DNA from: Byssothecium circinans
Taxonomy: Eukaryota; Ascomycota; Dothideomycetes; Pleosporales; Massarinaceae
Assembly: GCA_010015675.1 (NCBI GenBank)
Contig: ML976984.1
Location: 1,195,479 to 1,244,886, forward strand
Direction: 5' to 3'
Length of the DNA: 49,408 bases
The position numbers and the translations under genes were made by a program. Below the pieces are notes generated by a model, which was not told the origin of the DNA, ran no database searches, and saw only the letters and a list, made by a program, of their open reading frames with translations. Shown here piece after piece: positions 31,301-41,376 of this stretch; positions within the stretch are counted from its first letter, which is position 1; every line of letters starts with the position of its first letter.

Positions 31301-32510
31301 GTTATTACGGATTCGATATTTGCAACTCCCCGCATGCTCTCCACCGCATTTTGCACAGCATAGTTCTTCTGCTCTACAGCACGGCGGACAAGATCGCTCA
31401 TCTCTGTGCAGTATTCCTTGATCACCGGGAGGAAGTTGCGTGTATGCAGGAGTGCCATCTTGGAGACTTGCGCGACAGATTTCGAATTGGCGGGCAATCC
31501 CATGACGTGCTCAAAATCGGACTCCACCTTCTTCGCAACGGCATCAATTTCATTGTATAGTCGCTGCGGTTCCTCACTATCGTCCACCAGCGATCGGCTC
31601 TGGCTCTGGCCGACCGCACCTAGGAGCTCGTTGTAGTCTGCCGTGATCTTTTCCAGCTGTGCGCCCATGCTTGCCATGCGCTTGCCAAAAGACTCGCGCA
31701 CCCGCTTGCTAACGCCCGTAGCCTTCTTCAGAGAGTCCACATCCAGAAATTCCCGCAGCGTATCTGTTCGGTTCGTCGAGGGCTTGCGTCCACTTTGTGT
31801 TCCCTGTGAACGCACTTCCTTTGCTAGAAATTGTATGAATTCAGGCTTCGCTGGTATCGCCCCAAGCTGCCCAAAATCCGCATCCAGCCTACGCAGGTTG
31901 TCTATGGCCTCCTTTTCTACGCCATCGAACCACTCCCGAACTTCTTGATGTTTCTGTTCCAGCCCACGTATGTGTGAGTCATGGTTCCCAACCGCAATCT
32001 GTGTACCCTTGTCGATGGTTGCCTGTTCCGCAAAATACTTCGAAGCCACGAGGGACATGGAGTGGGACTTTTCGAGGACACTAAACGCCCAGTCGCGGCG
32101 TGCTTGGAACAGCGTCTGCCATGCTCGAAGGTCCGTATGGCTCGAAAGCGTATCGGGCGCATCGTCGGGCGCGAATATGTCCGGGAGCGGAGTGGGGGAG
32201 AGAGCAGACGAAGCGCCGGAGGAGAGGTCGCGGTGGTAGACGAATATCTCTTTCTGCGCATATATTAGCTTGGTTAACACAAAGGGAAGCACACAAATTA
32301 AGCTTCATTTATACACCTAAATATACACACCTCGGTGAGGAGCAGCTGTAGCTTGACATGCTTGCCGCGGGTAGTGAGCAAGATCTGGGATTCGGGTGGA
32401 ATCTCTGTAGCTTCTGCGACCCAGTGCTTCAGCGCATCGATCGAGTGGAAACTGACGGGATCAGCGTCGAGGCGCTGGCCTGTATGAGCTACAGCAATCT
32501 GCAGCGACAT
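28372..32510 (-). CDS. ATG11: Autophagy-related protein 11 (selective autophagy scaffold)
   Basis: Two exons (32510-32331 and 32253-28372) encode about 1,353 aa. The 77-nt intron has donor GTGTGT, branch GCTAAT and acceptor GCGCAG, joining LLLTE to KEIFVYHRDL. ATG11 links cargo receptors to the Atg1 kinase in mitophagy, pexophagy and related pathways. The N-terminus (MSLQIAVAHTGQRLDADPVS) is the ubiquitin-like start typical of filamentous fungi. It is followed by an Atg17-like helical region, a long coiled coil (about residues 560-960), and the conserved ATG11 C-terminal domain around residue 1131 (DLALFLPTRNQATRPWAAFN; GREWLVARISKVEERVVDL). The tail is Ser/Gly-rich and ends DLLWGP. It is divergent from the CENP-H homologue with 189 bp between the two ATGs. 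Confidence 0.93.
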
Positions 32511-32699
32511 GCGAGCTGCCCTCGACCTGCGCTGAGAGTGTTGCGACAGGTGTGTTGGAGGAGTTGAAAGCCCGAGGCGTGAGTGAGTGTAAGATACAAG
32601 GTACCCGCCAAGACATGGATGCAGGGATCGCCGGCAGACAGGCTTTCGAGTACTATCAACGCGATCAGATGGTCCTCGATAGAGCACTCGACCAAAACA
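32511..32699. promoter_or_regulatory. Short shared promoter between ATG11 and the CENP-H homologue
   Basis: Only 189 bp separate the two start codons. Transcripts in both directions must begin here or within the coding starts. No canonical TATA box is evident. The plus-strand frame is open across most of it, so a longer CENP-H N-terminus starting at 32583 cannot be excluded. Confidence 0.6.
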
Positions 32700-33552
32700 A
32701 TGGCAGCTGTGAATGATATCACGATGGCGGATTTGAATGCGAAAGTGCACACGTCAACCGAGGTGTCTGGGTTGCTAACCACACCCCATTGTGACGCGTT
32801 CGCGTTTTCCGACCTCGAGAGGCGCGCGTTGGAGCTCTGCGATCAACTCCAAGAGCTCGAGCTGCAGAGGAGCCTCATTGAGGCGCAGGAGTCAGGTACG
32901 CAATAACGGGCAAGTTGTAAGCGTGTAGTGCTAATTTCACAGCTCATGTGCCTGATGTTTCAGCGCTATCAGATGATGTCTTGCAAGAGCATCTGATCAC
33001 GGCGCAACGCGAGGCCATGGACTCGAAGGCAAAGTTTGAGATACGGAACCGGATATCTCATAATGTGCTGATCATGGATCCTGTGCTGAAAGCTGTCCAT
33101 GGTGGTGAAGACAGCGACTTTGCGGAAAAGTAAACAGAATTGTGTTTGTAATATGATTCAAGCTGATGAACTGTAGGCGAATCCTGCCTCTGATTACCGA
33201 GAACGACACCGTCTCCATGGTCCATGGCTCATTGAGCTCGAAACTTACATCCACTGCGCATGCTCTCAGTTTAGCAGAGCGGAGCAACATCGCCGCCAAC
33301 CAAAAGAACCGAGAATTATCTCAAACACTACTCGAACTGGCAGAGGAGATGAAGGCACAATCGACCGAGGACATTGAAGACCCTCGGCTGCGCAGCCAAG
33401 TCAAAGCTGTAGAGAAAGAACTGAAAGAGTCGCGAAGGCGGATGCGGACGCTCAAGGGCATCATTTCGGCCATGATTGTCGGCAGTGGTATCAACTGGGC
33501 AGCAGACGAGGTCTTGCGGGAGCTGGTGATGGACGATGAAGAGGATGGATGA
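32700..33552 (+). CDS. CENP-H family inner kinetochore protein
   Basis: Three exons (32700-32895, 32943-33129 and 33177-33552) encode 252 aa. Both introns are 47 nt: the first has GTACGC, GCTAAT and CACAG, the second GTAAAC, GCTGAT and TGTAG. The family (CENP-H, S. pombe Fta3, yeast Mcm16) is part of the constitutive centromere-associated network. The chain is nearly all helical with coiled-coil heptads. The C-terminal half (VHGGEDSDFAEKRILPLITE; NIAANQKNRELSQTLLELAE; ISAMIVGSGINWAADEVLRE) is the recognisable part. ATG 32700 (MAAVNDITMADL) is chosen for its protein-like context; ATG 32724 is also possible. The homology call rests on memory of the family, so the exact orthologue name is left open. 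Confidence 0.8.
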
Positions 33553-35794
33553 TCGATGCACACCGCATGATATTTTCCATCGTGAAGATCGGAAGGGATT
33601 TTCAGATGACTGCGTCCCTTAACAATATCCAAAGTATCTTAAAGTCCAACCCGACAGCGTCGCCTGTTGTGCAAAGGACACTTGCCGGAAGGAGCTGCTT
33701 GACAGAGTGGGATGAGCGAGCTTCTAAGCTCGACAAGGCGGAGTGGCGGGTTACCTGTAGCATACCGGGCAAATGTGATCAGACTACTGCAATGTGCCTC
33801 TGGTGAGATATTGGAAGTTGTTCGTGGATGTGCGCTGTACTTGCGCGATATCAGCGTAGCATGGTACCACTGTTTTCGTAGTACAGGCATGGGTCAACGC
33901 CTGCAACATTGAACTCACTGAGGGGTTAGAAAATGCCGTTATACAAGGCTTGACGTGGCTCCGTTCACTGGATAGTGCGCTGGTTTGCGCGACATGTTTG
34001 TTTGGAAATACGCAGCCTGGGATTTGCGGTGGAGGAGCTTGGTGACAGGCAACGCCTGACAGTGACAGATCTACAGGCGGCTGGATGACCCTGGAATCGT
34101 GACTAATCATGTACTGTGACATCGCAGCGAAGAGTCCAGTCCGCACCACATCTTCAACAACAGACAAACTGTGTGCCTGCTTTGAAACCTACCGAAGGCC
34201 CCTGCAACATGTCCCGACCCTCCTGACCCGCAGATCCGGCCTCCAACGGTGACGGCATGCATTGGTCGTCGCAAAGGGCCTGGGCTGAGCTGAGGGAGGG
34301 CTACCACGACCAGTTGATACCCGAGACCTTCGATTGCCGCCTCGCCCCTTCGCCACCGGTCCCCTATTTGCCGTCATATCGTTTGAATTCCAGAATCAAT
34401 CACGTCCCATGGTGATTTGCGTTTCCATTCTCCGGGTTGTTTACACTTCCCTATCCGGCGTAGTGCAGGTATGATGATGGATGCAGCGGGCTTCTCTCGT
34501 CCGTCAGACGCTGTCCATCCCAAATAAAAGGGAACGAGCGGCTGTTCGGCTCTTCACAGGGTGGTGTAAAGGATGCGGGCTCAGGCCATCTGCTGACGTC
34601 TGGAGTGGGAGAGGCCGCATGCGCGGGTGGGCAGAGGTCGGACGCGCAAGCGGAGCAGTGGGAGCACTGGGAGGAGAGCGCTTGACCTGGCTCTCCAGGC
34701 GGGCGGCGATAGCGTTGGATCAACTTGGATGGGATCAATTTCTTGGGCAGGCGAATCGTGTTGCGTGTCTCGCCTGCAATCTAAGCGCACATGAAACGGC
34801 TCGCCAGGGCGCTCGAGGGAATGCAGCGCAGAGGCAAGCATAGACGCTCTCGCTCGCGGCGACGGAGACTCGGGCGCGCTGCAGAGCATCGAGCGTGCAG
34901 TGCTTGTGCCTGTATCTATTTGGGGCAGCAGAGGGGGCCTTTGCAGCCAAAAGCGATATCAAAATACAGAGACGGCCTCTCTTGCTATTCGCCACGTAAG
35001 AGATGCGTCAGGACGTGTGGGTGGACCCAATGCGGCGCGACGGGCTTCGTGCCTGCCCTCTACCCTTTGTTCGTGAGGGGTCATGCCCGGTTATGTTTGG
35101 TCACGTGACGCCGTAGCCCCAGCGCCCGCGCGAGCCCAGCCGTCACTCAAGGTCTGGCGGGTCCCTCTCTCGCTGCTGCGAACTCTCTCACACAAACTCC
35201 TCAGTGCTGTCCTCGACAACCGTCGTCGCCCAACAAACTCCTGGTAGGTCCTCGCTTCTTCTTCCACCGCGCAGTACGCAACACAGCAACGCGCACCACC
35301 ACCCACCTTCTTTTGCGCGTTTTCCGCGCCCTTTTCGCGTCATCATGTCGTCCGCAGCTTCTTCTTCTGCTTCATCGCACCTTCACCGCGTTTCGTTGCG
35401 TCGTTGGCCTCGCCGTCGCCGTCACCAGCTTGCAGCACACATGTACTGACCCAACCCAGACCACCGCCAGCCGCCATTTGCATCTACCCCATCTCTGCCA
35501 TCTGTGAGTTTGCTCTTCCTTTCTGCAAAAACCGCGCATCCTCGCGACGCATCGTGGTGTTTTGCGACCGAGTTTGGCGCGCAGTGCAAGCAGGCGCGCC
35601 TCACCACGGTTACTCCACCGCGCACCGCATTCACCTCGCCCAGCCTTCCGCCCTTCACTCACTCTTCTCTCTTCTCTCTTCCCTCCCACGTTTCACCACG
35701 ATTGTGTTCAGCAGTCCGTAATCTATTCAACCTCGCACCCGCCAGACCACACCACTTACACTCTCCAGAAGCTTGAATAGCCTCCTACATCAAC
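33553..35794. other. About 2.2 kb upstream region of NHP6, no gene seen
   Basis: Open frames here overlap on both strands and are Arg/Ser/Pro-rich, as expected by chance in GC-rich DNA. From about 35160 the plus strand becomes CT-rich and reads like a leader. GT signals (for example CTGTGAGTTTGC near 35501) suggest that the NHP6 leader may contain an intron. A CACGTG box lies at 35102. Confidence 0.45.
35101..35109. promoter_or_regulatory. TCACGTGAC box upstream of NHP6
   Basis: TCACGTGAC contains the palindrome CACGTG bound by bHLH factors (Cbf1-type). TCACGTGA is a frequent promoter element in filamentous ascomycetes. It lies about 690 bp before the NHP6 ATG, just ahead of the CT-rich leader. 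Function is inferred from the motif only. Confidence 0.4.
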
Positions 35795-36262
35795 ATGCCT
35801 AAAGAGAAGACTACCCGCAGCAAGAAGGCCGGCAAGGCCGACGGTGGCAAGAAGAAGAAGGGTACGTCTCACTCACGTGCAGCCGTCACACCTGACCGCT
35901 AACATGCTCAGACCCTAACGCCCCGAAGCGTGGCCTGTCCGCCTACATGTTCTTCGCCAACGACCAGCGCGACAAAGTGCGCGAGGACAACCCCGGAATC
36001 AAGTTCGGTATGTCATCATCCCAAACCGTTTGTGCTCTGTCTAACATTTCCAGGCGAGGTTGGCAAGATGCTCGGCGAGAAGTGGAAGGCCCTGAGCGAA
36101 AAGCAGCGCCAACCCTACGAGGCCAAGGCTGCCGCTGACAAAAAGCGGTACGAGGAGGAGAAGGTTGCCTATGCCGTAAGTCGCTCACCTTCTATTTCCG
36201 AGGGCTCCTCTAACAATCCGCAGAATCAGGCCGAAGAGGAGGAGGAGGAGGAATCCGAGTAA
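35795..36262 (+). CDS. NHP6: Non-histone chromatin protein 6, single HMG box
   Basis: Four exons (35795-35861, 35912-36007, 36054-36175 and 36224-36262) encode 107 aa. Introns are 50, 46 and 48 nt, each with GTA(C/T)GT or GTAAGT, CTAAC and CAG. The protein binds and bends DNA without sequence specificity and works with FACT (Spt16-Pob3) and in Pol III transcription. A lysine-rich N-terminus ([20 protein letters not shown]) precedes one HMG box at about 23-93, with [15 protein letters not shown], the [12 protein letters not shown] core and [16 protein letters not shown]. The end, [10 protein letters not shown], is acidic, as in other filamentous fungi. Length fits the family (about 93-108). 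The first and last exons are too short to appear as independent open frames. Confidence 0.95.
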
Positions 36263-37154
36263 TCTCATCCTCTCTGATATCATCTGAACGTCTTCGGTCT
36301 CGGTCGGCGCGGCACGGGCTAGTACCAGCTGGTTTTCATTTATCTGCTTCGAGCATCTTTCTATGTGATGGGTATTAGCGGAGGCTTTCGACTTACCAAT
36401 GATGGGAAAAGCCGCAGGAAGCTCCCTCATGAGGCCTCCTAATGATGTTTGGCGTCCACTCACCTGACACTGCGACATCACGAGCCCATGACCTGTACAC
36501 TAGTTATCTGCGGTATGAAAACAGTGCTGATACTTTTCTTCTGTGTGATGTCTGGTCGTGATTTTTTTGTATGGTTGTGGGCGCGTGGTTAATCTCTCCG
36601 GCGTAGAGCTGCTCCTGCCTCCGTATTTCGGATCCCAGGCATACGTCCCAACAATCATAAGCAGCGCAGCACATATGTCATCTTCTGGCTTGCGTGATCA
36701 AACCAGATTGCTGCACTGTTAAATAATGGATCTCTGGTCCCTCCCGTGATAAAAGGATGTTTTCATCGTGCAGCATTTCCATCCAGACCGCAACTCTTGA
36801 CGAAATGCTATTTCTCAATGTGACAACAAGGACTAAAGTAATTCCATGAAACATCTGCATGATACCATACCTCTTATATCAACCGATCTTTCCCCAAATT
36901 CCGCTGCCCCATTCCCTCCTATGCAGTACACTCAAAAAGCCCACTCTTCACCGCACCATCCCACCTCGCCGCGGCGGTAGCAAGCCGCATCCAAACGCAC
37001 CTTCCCGACCACGCACCAATACATCCTTCCTTCCCCCTCGCCCCGCAAACGCAGCAAAGCGTAATAATTACCCACACCCTCTCCACTGCAAAATTGCCCT
37101 GAGCTTGGTATATATGTAGTTTACGACAGGAAAAGCTTCAAGAATAAAGATAAG
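36263..37154. other. NHP6 3' flank and intergenic DNA, no gene seen
   Basis: This contains the downstream region of NHP6, then ordinary sequence. A short plus-strand frame (36859-37119) is Pro/His-rich and not convincing. Confidence 0.4.
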
Positions 37155-37263
37155 GCGCCGTTGGTGCAGTGGTTAGCATACTGCCTTCCCAAAAGCCTTA
37201 CTTTCTACATGTAGTTGTGAAAGTGAAAGGTGGCTTTGTGAGGCAGGGGTCGTGGGTTCGAGT
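37155..37263 (+). pseudogene. tRNA-Gly(CCC)-like gene with intron, 3' end lost
   Basis: The 5' half is intact: acceptor strand GCGCCGT, D-arm with A-box TGGTGCAGTGG, anticodon stem CTGCC (37181-37185), and loop TTCCCAA with anticodon CCC. An intron-like insert of about 49 nt with hairpin potential (AAAGCC...GGCTTT) follows. Then come the matching stem GGCAG (37242-37246) and the start of the T-arm, GTGGGTTCGAGT. After that the T-stem should return as CCCAC and then ACGGCGC, but the sequence runs AAGTGAAGTGCC. So the B-box end and the 3' acceptor strand are missing. It is best read as a truncated, non-functional tRNA gene. Confidence 0.6.
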
Positions 37264-38123
37264 AAGTGAAGTGCCGTTGCACCTCCTGTGGAATGAATGA
37301 TGAGTGGGAGGGGATGGGATTTTAGGGGATGATGAAAAAGGCTGATGATTGAGTTTGTAGACCCCACACGGCGCATCGCATCGCATGCGGAGTTTTTTTT
37401 TTGTAGCATTGCTGATGGGTCTTTTTGGTACGTGGAACGGACTTTTGCTCAAGGGTGTGATCCTTGATGCAACGTACAGTAGTGATAGTGATAGAAGAGA
37501 GGAGATGTAGATGTGGAGGAAAGGACGACTATGTATGACAAATAGTGGTGAGGGTACACCTGCAGTATATAATACAAGTACAAGCACAAGCACATACCAA
37601 ACCTAGAAGTCTAAACGCAACTTAAGACCACGCAAATACATTTTCTAGAATCCCCCCCCCCTCCTTCTAAATCCGCATACAAATTACCGCGAGAAATTTT
37701 CAATCTGCTACGGCGAGGAGCAAAGGGCCAGCGTGCTTGTAGCCTTAACGCAATCGTTGCAGGGACCTACGGCGGGGAGCATTTAGCGCTGTTATCCTAC
37801 ACGCAATTAAGGTAGGTAGAAGAAGGAGAAGAAAAAAGACTTGTCTTTTTTTGGCGGGGGTTCGATTCTTGGTCTTGACGGATGAGGGTTAATTTTTTAA
37901 AAACTTAGGACTTAAATGGACGCCATGGTATGTATACCTTCCCGGCCATTATCCTTGAAAATGGTAAAACTATCTTCCATAATCACATTTAACAATACCA
38001 TGCGCTTAAAAAAGCATCTAGAGAAAGCGGTCTAATATATATCTTTCCTCTATCTACATCTTTCATAATAACGTACACGCCCACAATACTCCAAGCGGAA
38101 CTGCCTAGACACACACCCCTTCG
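37264..38123. other. Intergenic stretch without a gene
   Basis: T-runs, a C-tract (37649-37660) and AT-rich segments lie between the tRNA relic and the 3' end of SEC11. Open frames on the minus strand (37198-37593) are low-complexity and unsupported. Confidence 0.4.
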
Positions 38124-38780
38124 TCATTCCCGTTGCAGCACCACCATCAGCCCCATTATCCCCAGCATGGCCTGCTTCAACCACGGATATTCACTCAACA
38201 GAATGGTAACGTATCCGACAAAGGGGATGAAGCCAACGACGCTGCCAATCACGTCTTCTGTGCGGGTGAGGAAGGACTGGCCGGCGGCGTAGAGTTCCGT
38301 GTCGTCTGCGAGGTTGTTGTCGCCTTTGGTGAGGAGGCGGAGGGGAGTTTTCCTATATCAAACAATTAGCTTCGCCAACTCTCACGCACCAACCGCATTG
38401 CAGGCCTCCAATCGCACCCCTCCAACCCCCCTCTTCCAAAAAATAATAATAATAATAATAATAAAATAAAAGGTCAGCTAGACTCACCCTCCCCCATACC
38501 GCCGCACCACACGATGCACAATCGGAATATCCTTGTCCTTGACATTATACACCACAATCTCCCCAACCTTTGTGTCCAGCCCGCGGTTCCACAGCAGGAG
38601 CAAATCGCCCCGCTGGAAGGCGGGTTCCATGGATCCCGAGAGGACTACGACGATGGGGGAGGGCGAGTCGCTGACGACGCTGATGCCCTTCCAGAGCATG
38701 AAGGCGGTGGAGAGGACGAGGGCGAAGTTGAGGATTTGCGCGGCGAGTTGGCGCGGTTGCATGTCTGAGAGGCCGAGCAT
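38124..38780 (-). CDS. SEC11: Signal peptidase complex catalytic subunit
   Basis: Two exons (38780-38488 and 38352-38124) encode 173 aa. The 135-nt intron has donor GTGAGT, branch AGCTAATTG and acceptor ATATAG, and joins RRYGG to [12 protein letters not shown] in frame. This ER membrane serine protease removes signal peptides. An N-terminal membrane segment spans about residues 13-32. The catalytic serine is S50 in [10 protein letters not shown], the histidine is H89 in IPIVHRVV, and aspartates D109, D114 and D115 sit in [13 protein letters not shown]. The C-terminus ([20 protein letters not shown]) has the second hydrophobic stretch. Length matches the family (about 167-175). ATG 38780 ([11 protein letters not shown]) is the usual fungal start; the frame stays open upstream but reads unlike the family. 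Confidence 0.94.
38442..38467 (+). repeat. (AAT)n microsatellite in the SEC11 intron
   Basis: About eight AAT units lie inside the 135-nt intron. Length variation here would probably not affect the protein. Confidence 0.9.
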
Positions 38781-39520
38781 TGTGGTGGGTGTTGGGAGGG
38801 GTTTGGCGGCGCGGTCGGCGGGGGATTTCTTTTGGGGGGTTTGAGGGGTCGTGGAGCTCTCTGGAAGATTTTGTGGCTTTGGAGGAGCGCGATTGTCGCG
38901 ATGCGGGTTGGAGAGCTTGTCGTGGGCGGAGGTGCTGCGGTGATGATGCCAGATTGTGGATTCGGTCATTGGCTGATGTCGTTGCTGGACCCTGGCTAAC
39001 CTGACGTGACTAAGCTGTGCTCTGGGTTCGCGAGTCGTGCTGTTCAATAACGTCCAACGTCACTCTTTACGATATCATCATGGAAATAGTGTGATCCTGA
39101 CCTAACGGATATTACGCCTCTAGTAGACTTTAAAATGCAATCGCGTGTTTGTTGGCGTCAGACCAGTTGGCTTCTACCTTCACCTTAACTTCTAAACGCA
39201 CCAGCACGACTTATAGATCTTTCTGCACTTTACCGCACTTTTTGATTTGTAGATTCTGATTACAGTCTTGATATATCCCACTAACAACTGGCTGACCTGT
39301 GTTTTAGCAGCTTTAGGTGAGGACGTGAAGCCCCCATCTCTGCACGATCCTGAGCCTGCCTCACTCTCACCTTGCAGACCAAGGACTTCAACAAGACAAT
39401 ACCTTCTTTTCCTTCCACTCTTCCTCGTGTCTCTACTATTCTCTTGAGTCCGAGCGAAGGTCTACCTACAACGCTAGTACGACACCATCTTCCACGACTG
39501 GCCTCGAGACAGCCCGCAAC
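38781..39520. promoter_or_regulatory. Divergent intergenic region between SEC11 and the PWWP/BTB-like gene
   Basis: These 740 bp include the leader of SEC11 on the minus strand and, from about 39370, a CT-rich leader (CCTTCTTTTCCTTCCACTCT) on the plus strand. No other gene is seen. Confidence 0.5.
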
Positions 39521-40899
39521 ATGTTCCAACCCGCAGTGGGCGACTACGTGCTCGTGGAGCGGCGAGGTACCCGACAGCCGCTATGGCCCGGCATTCTCAT
39601 ACCCCAAGACCTCATCCCAGCGAGCTCCAGCGCACCCAGTTACCACCACACTGTCCTTCTGATCAAGGAAGTACCCGAAGTGTAAGTTTCGCTGCGACCG
39701 TTTGACATGTACCCAGACTGACTGTCTACTCCAGACACTATGCCCCCACGAGGGAACTGCATCAACTCGACGACATGTTTCCAAATCCAGACGAGCTTAC
39801 TGACACGAACGGTCTGAGGGAAGCGTACGAGCTGCTTCACCGTGCTCTCGGCTCTGATCTAGATCCTCTGGATTACTGGCGGATGATGACACAGAGCGAC
39901 AAGCGTCAAGAAGCCTCTCCGTCGTCGCTCGATTCAAGTTCGGGTTCTGATTCCAGCGAGGCAACGGATGATTCAGATCAGGACATGAGGGAAGCGAAAC
40001 GGCAGAGCCTGGTCGAGAAGAAGCGGACACGCAAGACGCCATTTCCCACACCAAGCGAATCTCCACCATACCCAGCCAAGCGAAGTCGAGCTCACGACAC
40101 TCCCAGAAGCGGCGGTATTCGAGACTCCACGGTTGCCGGGCCCTCCAAGCCAAACCGACCGCGCATCGAGAAGGCCGACGTCATCGAGGGCGACATGTAC
40201 GTACGCCCCCCCTTCCAAAGACCCCACAAACGCACAAAACAAAACAAAACAGTACTAACCCACAACCCCCCCAGCACCCAAAGCGGCGCCTTCGTCGAAT
40301 TCCTCGTCGGCCCGGACAAGAAATCCTTCATCATCCCAAAGACAGAAATCGACATCCGCTCCTACTTCTCGAACCTGCACCACGGGCTAATGCGCGCCAA
40401 AGGCGTCTCGGGCTGGACCATCGACCTCCCCGCGCTCCCGACCCTCGACCCGGACGACTTCTCCCACGCCGCCGACTTCCTCATGACGGGCGACTTCGGC
40501 CTGCGCATCATCGCCGACGAGAACCGCGACCAGGCGTTCGCCGAGTGCGTGTCGGCGTGGGAAGTCGCCGATGCGCTCGGCATGGAGGATCTGCTCGAAT
40601 ACATCGCGTGCAAGATGGAGCATGTGATGCCCTGGACGTCGAGTGAGGTGCTGGCGTTTGTGGCGATTGTGTATCGGACGAGTGGCGCGCCGCTCGATGG
40701 GCATGAGAGGATGAAGGGCCTGTTGACGGACTTTATGGCGGATAATTGGCATGAGATGGTTAGGGAGTTTGGGGTCGGGCTGTGGAGGAGGGTGTGGAGG
40801 GTGCCTGAGCTTGAGAGGGATGTTTTGGGGAAGGTGGCGGTGAGGGCGCAGAGGAGGATGGATGCGGAGGAGGCGATGGATTGGGAGGAGGAGGGGTGA
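39521..40899 (+). CDS. PWWP-like / BTB-like two-domain protein
   Basis: Three exons (39521-39681, 39735-40196 and 40275-40899) encode about 415 aa. Intron 1 is 53 nt (GTAAGT...CTCCAG) and intron 2 is 78 nt (GTACGT, GTACTAAC, CCCAG). The N-terminus (VGDYVLVERRGTRQPLWPGI) has the G-D-x-V-L-V...WPG signature of PWWP domains, which read chromatin. A Ser/Asp-rich linker with basic clusters (KRTRKTPF, AKRSRA) follows and looks like a nuclear localisation region. From about residue 210, FVEFLVGPDKKSFIIPKTEI and the later alpha-helical segments resemble a BTB/POZ fold. Both domain calls come from pattern and are moderate. Intron 2 is a multiple of three, so retention would insert 26 residues without a stop. 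The short first exon is easy to miss, and it carries the PWWP-like part. Confidence 0.75.
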
Positions 40900-41376
40900 G
40901 GGGTGGACGGATGATGGGGAGCGTGGTGTGGGTTACGGGCGGGTTTGGGGAGAGTTGATTTTTGCGTGGGCGTTTATGTATTTCTGTTCTATACTGCGGT
41001 TTGGGTTTCTTGAGGTAAGACTTACATTGCTTACCCCTGGCTTGAAGGCCATGGTTTCGGGAGATGGTTACTTCTCGGGCAGAAAGTTCAGAAATCTTTT
41101 GAGTTCATTGAGTGCGTTGTCTACACTACCGCAGACGACAGGACTGGATCTTGATAACACACAATTATTCCGGTATCCGAGAGACTCCAAAACCATGACA
41201 TACATGTTGTCCTTACAACCCTAAAAACTCAGAAACAATGTATGAAACAGAGACCCACCCACCCAGAATAAGTCATGCAAAGTAATCCCACACCCGCAAC
41301 ACCCACCATGCAAAGCTACAAAAGAAACCCCACCTCACACCTCATCTCCCGACAACAGCAACGCACATCACCACCA
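40900..41376. other. Convergent 3' regions of the PWWP/BTB-like and nucleotidyltransferase genes
   Basis: No gene is seen. Both flanking genes end here. Confidence 0.5.

Noticed and set aside
36859..37119. An 86-codon plus-strand frame before the tRNA relic
   Set aside because: Pro/His-rich low-complexity translation with no support.
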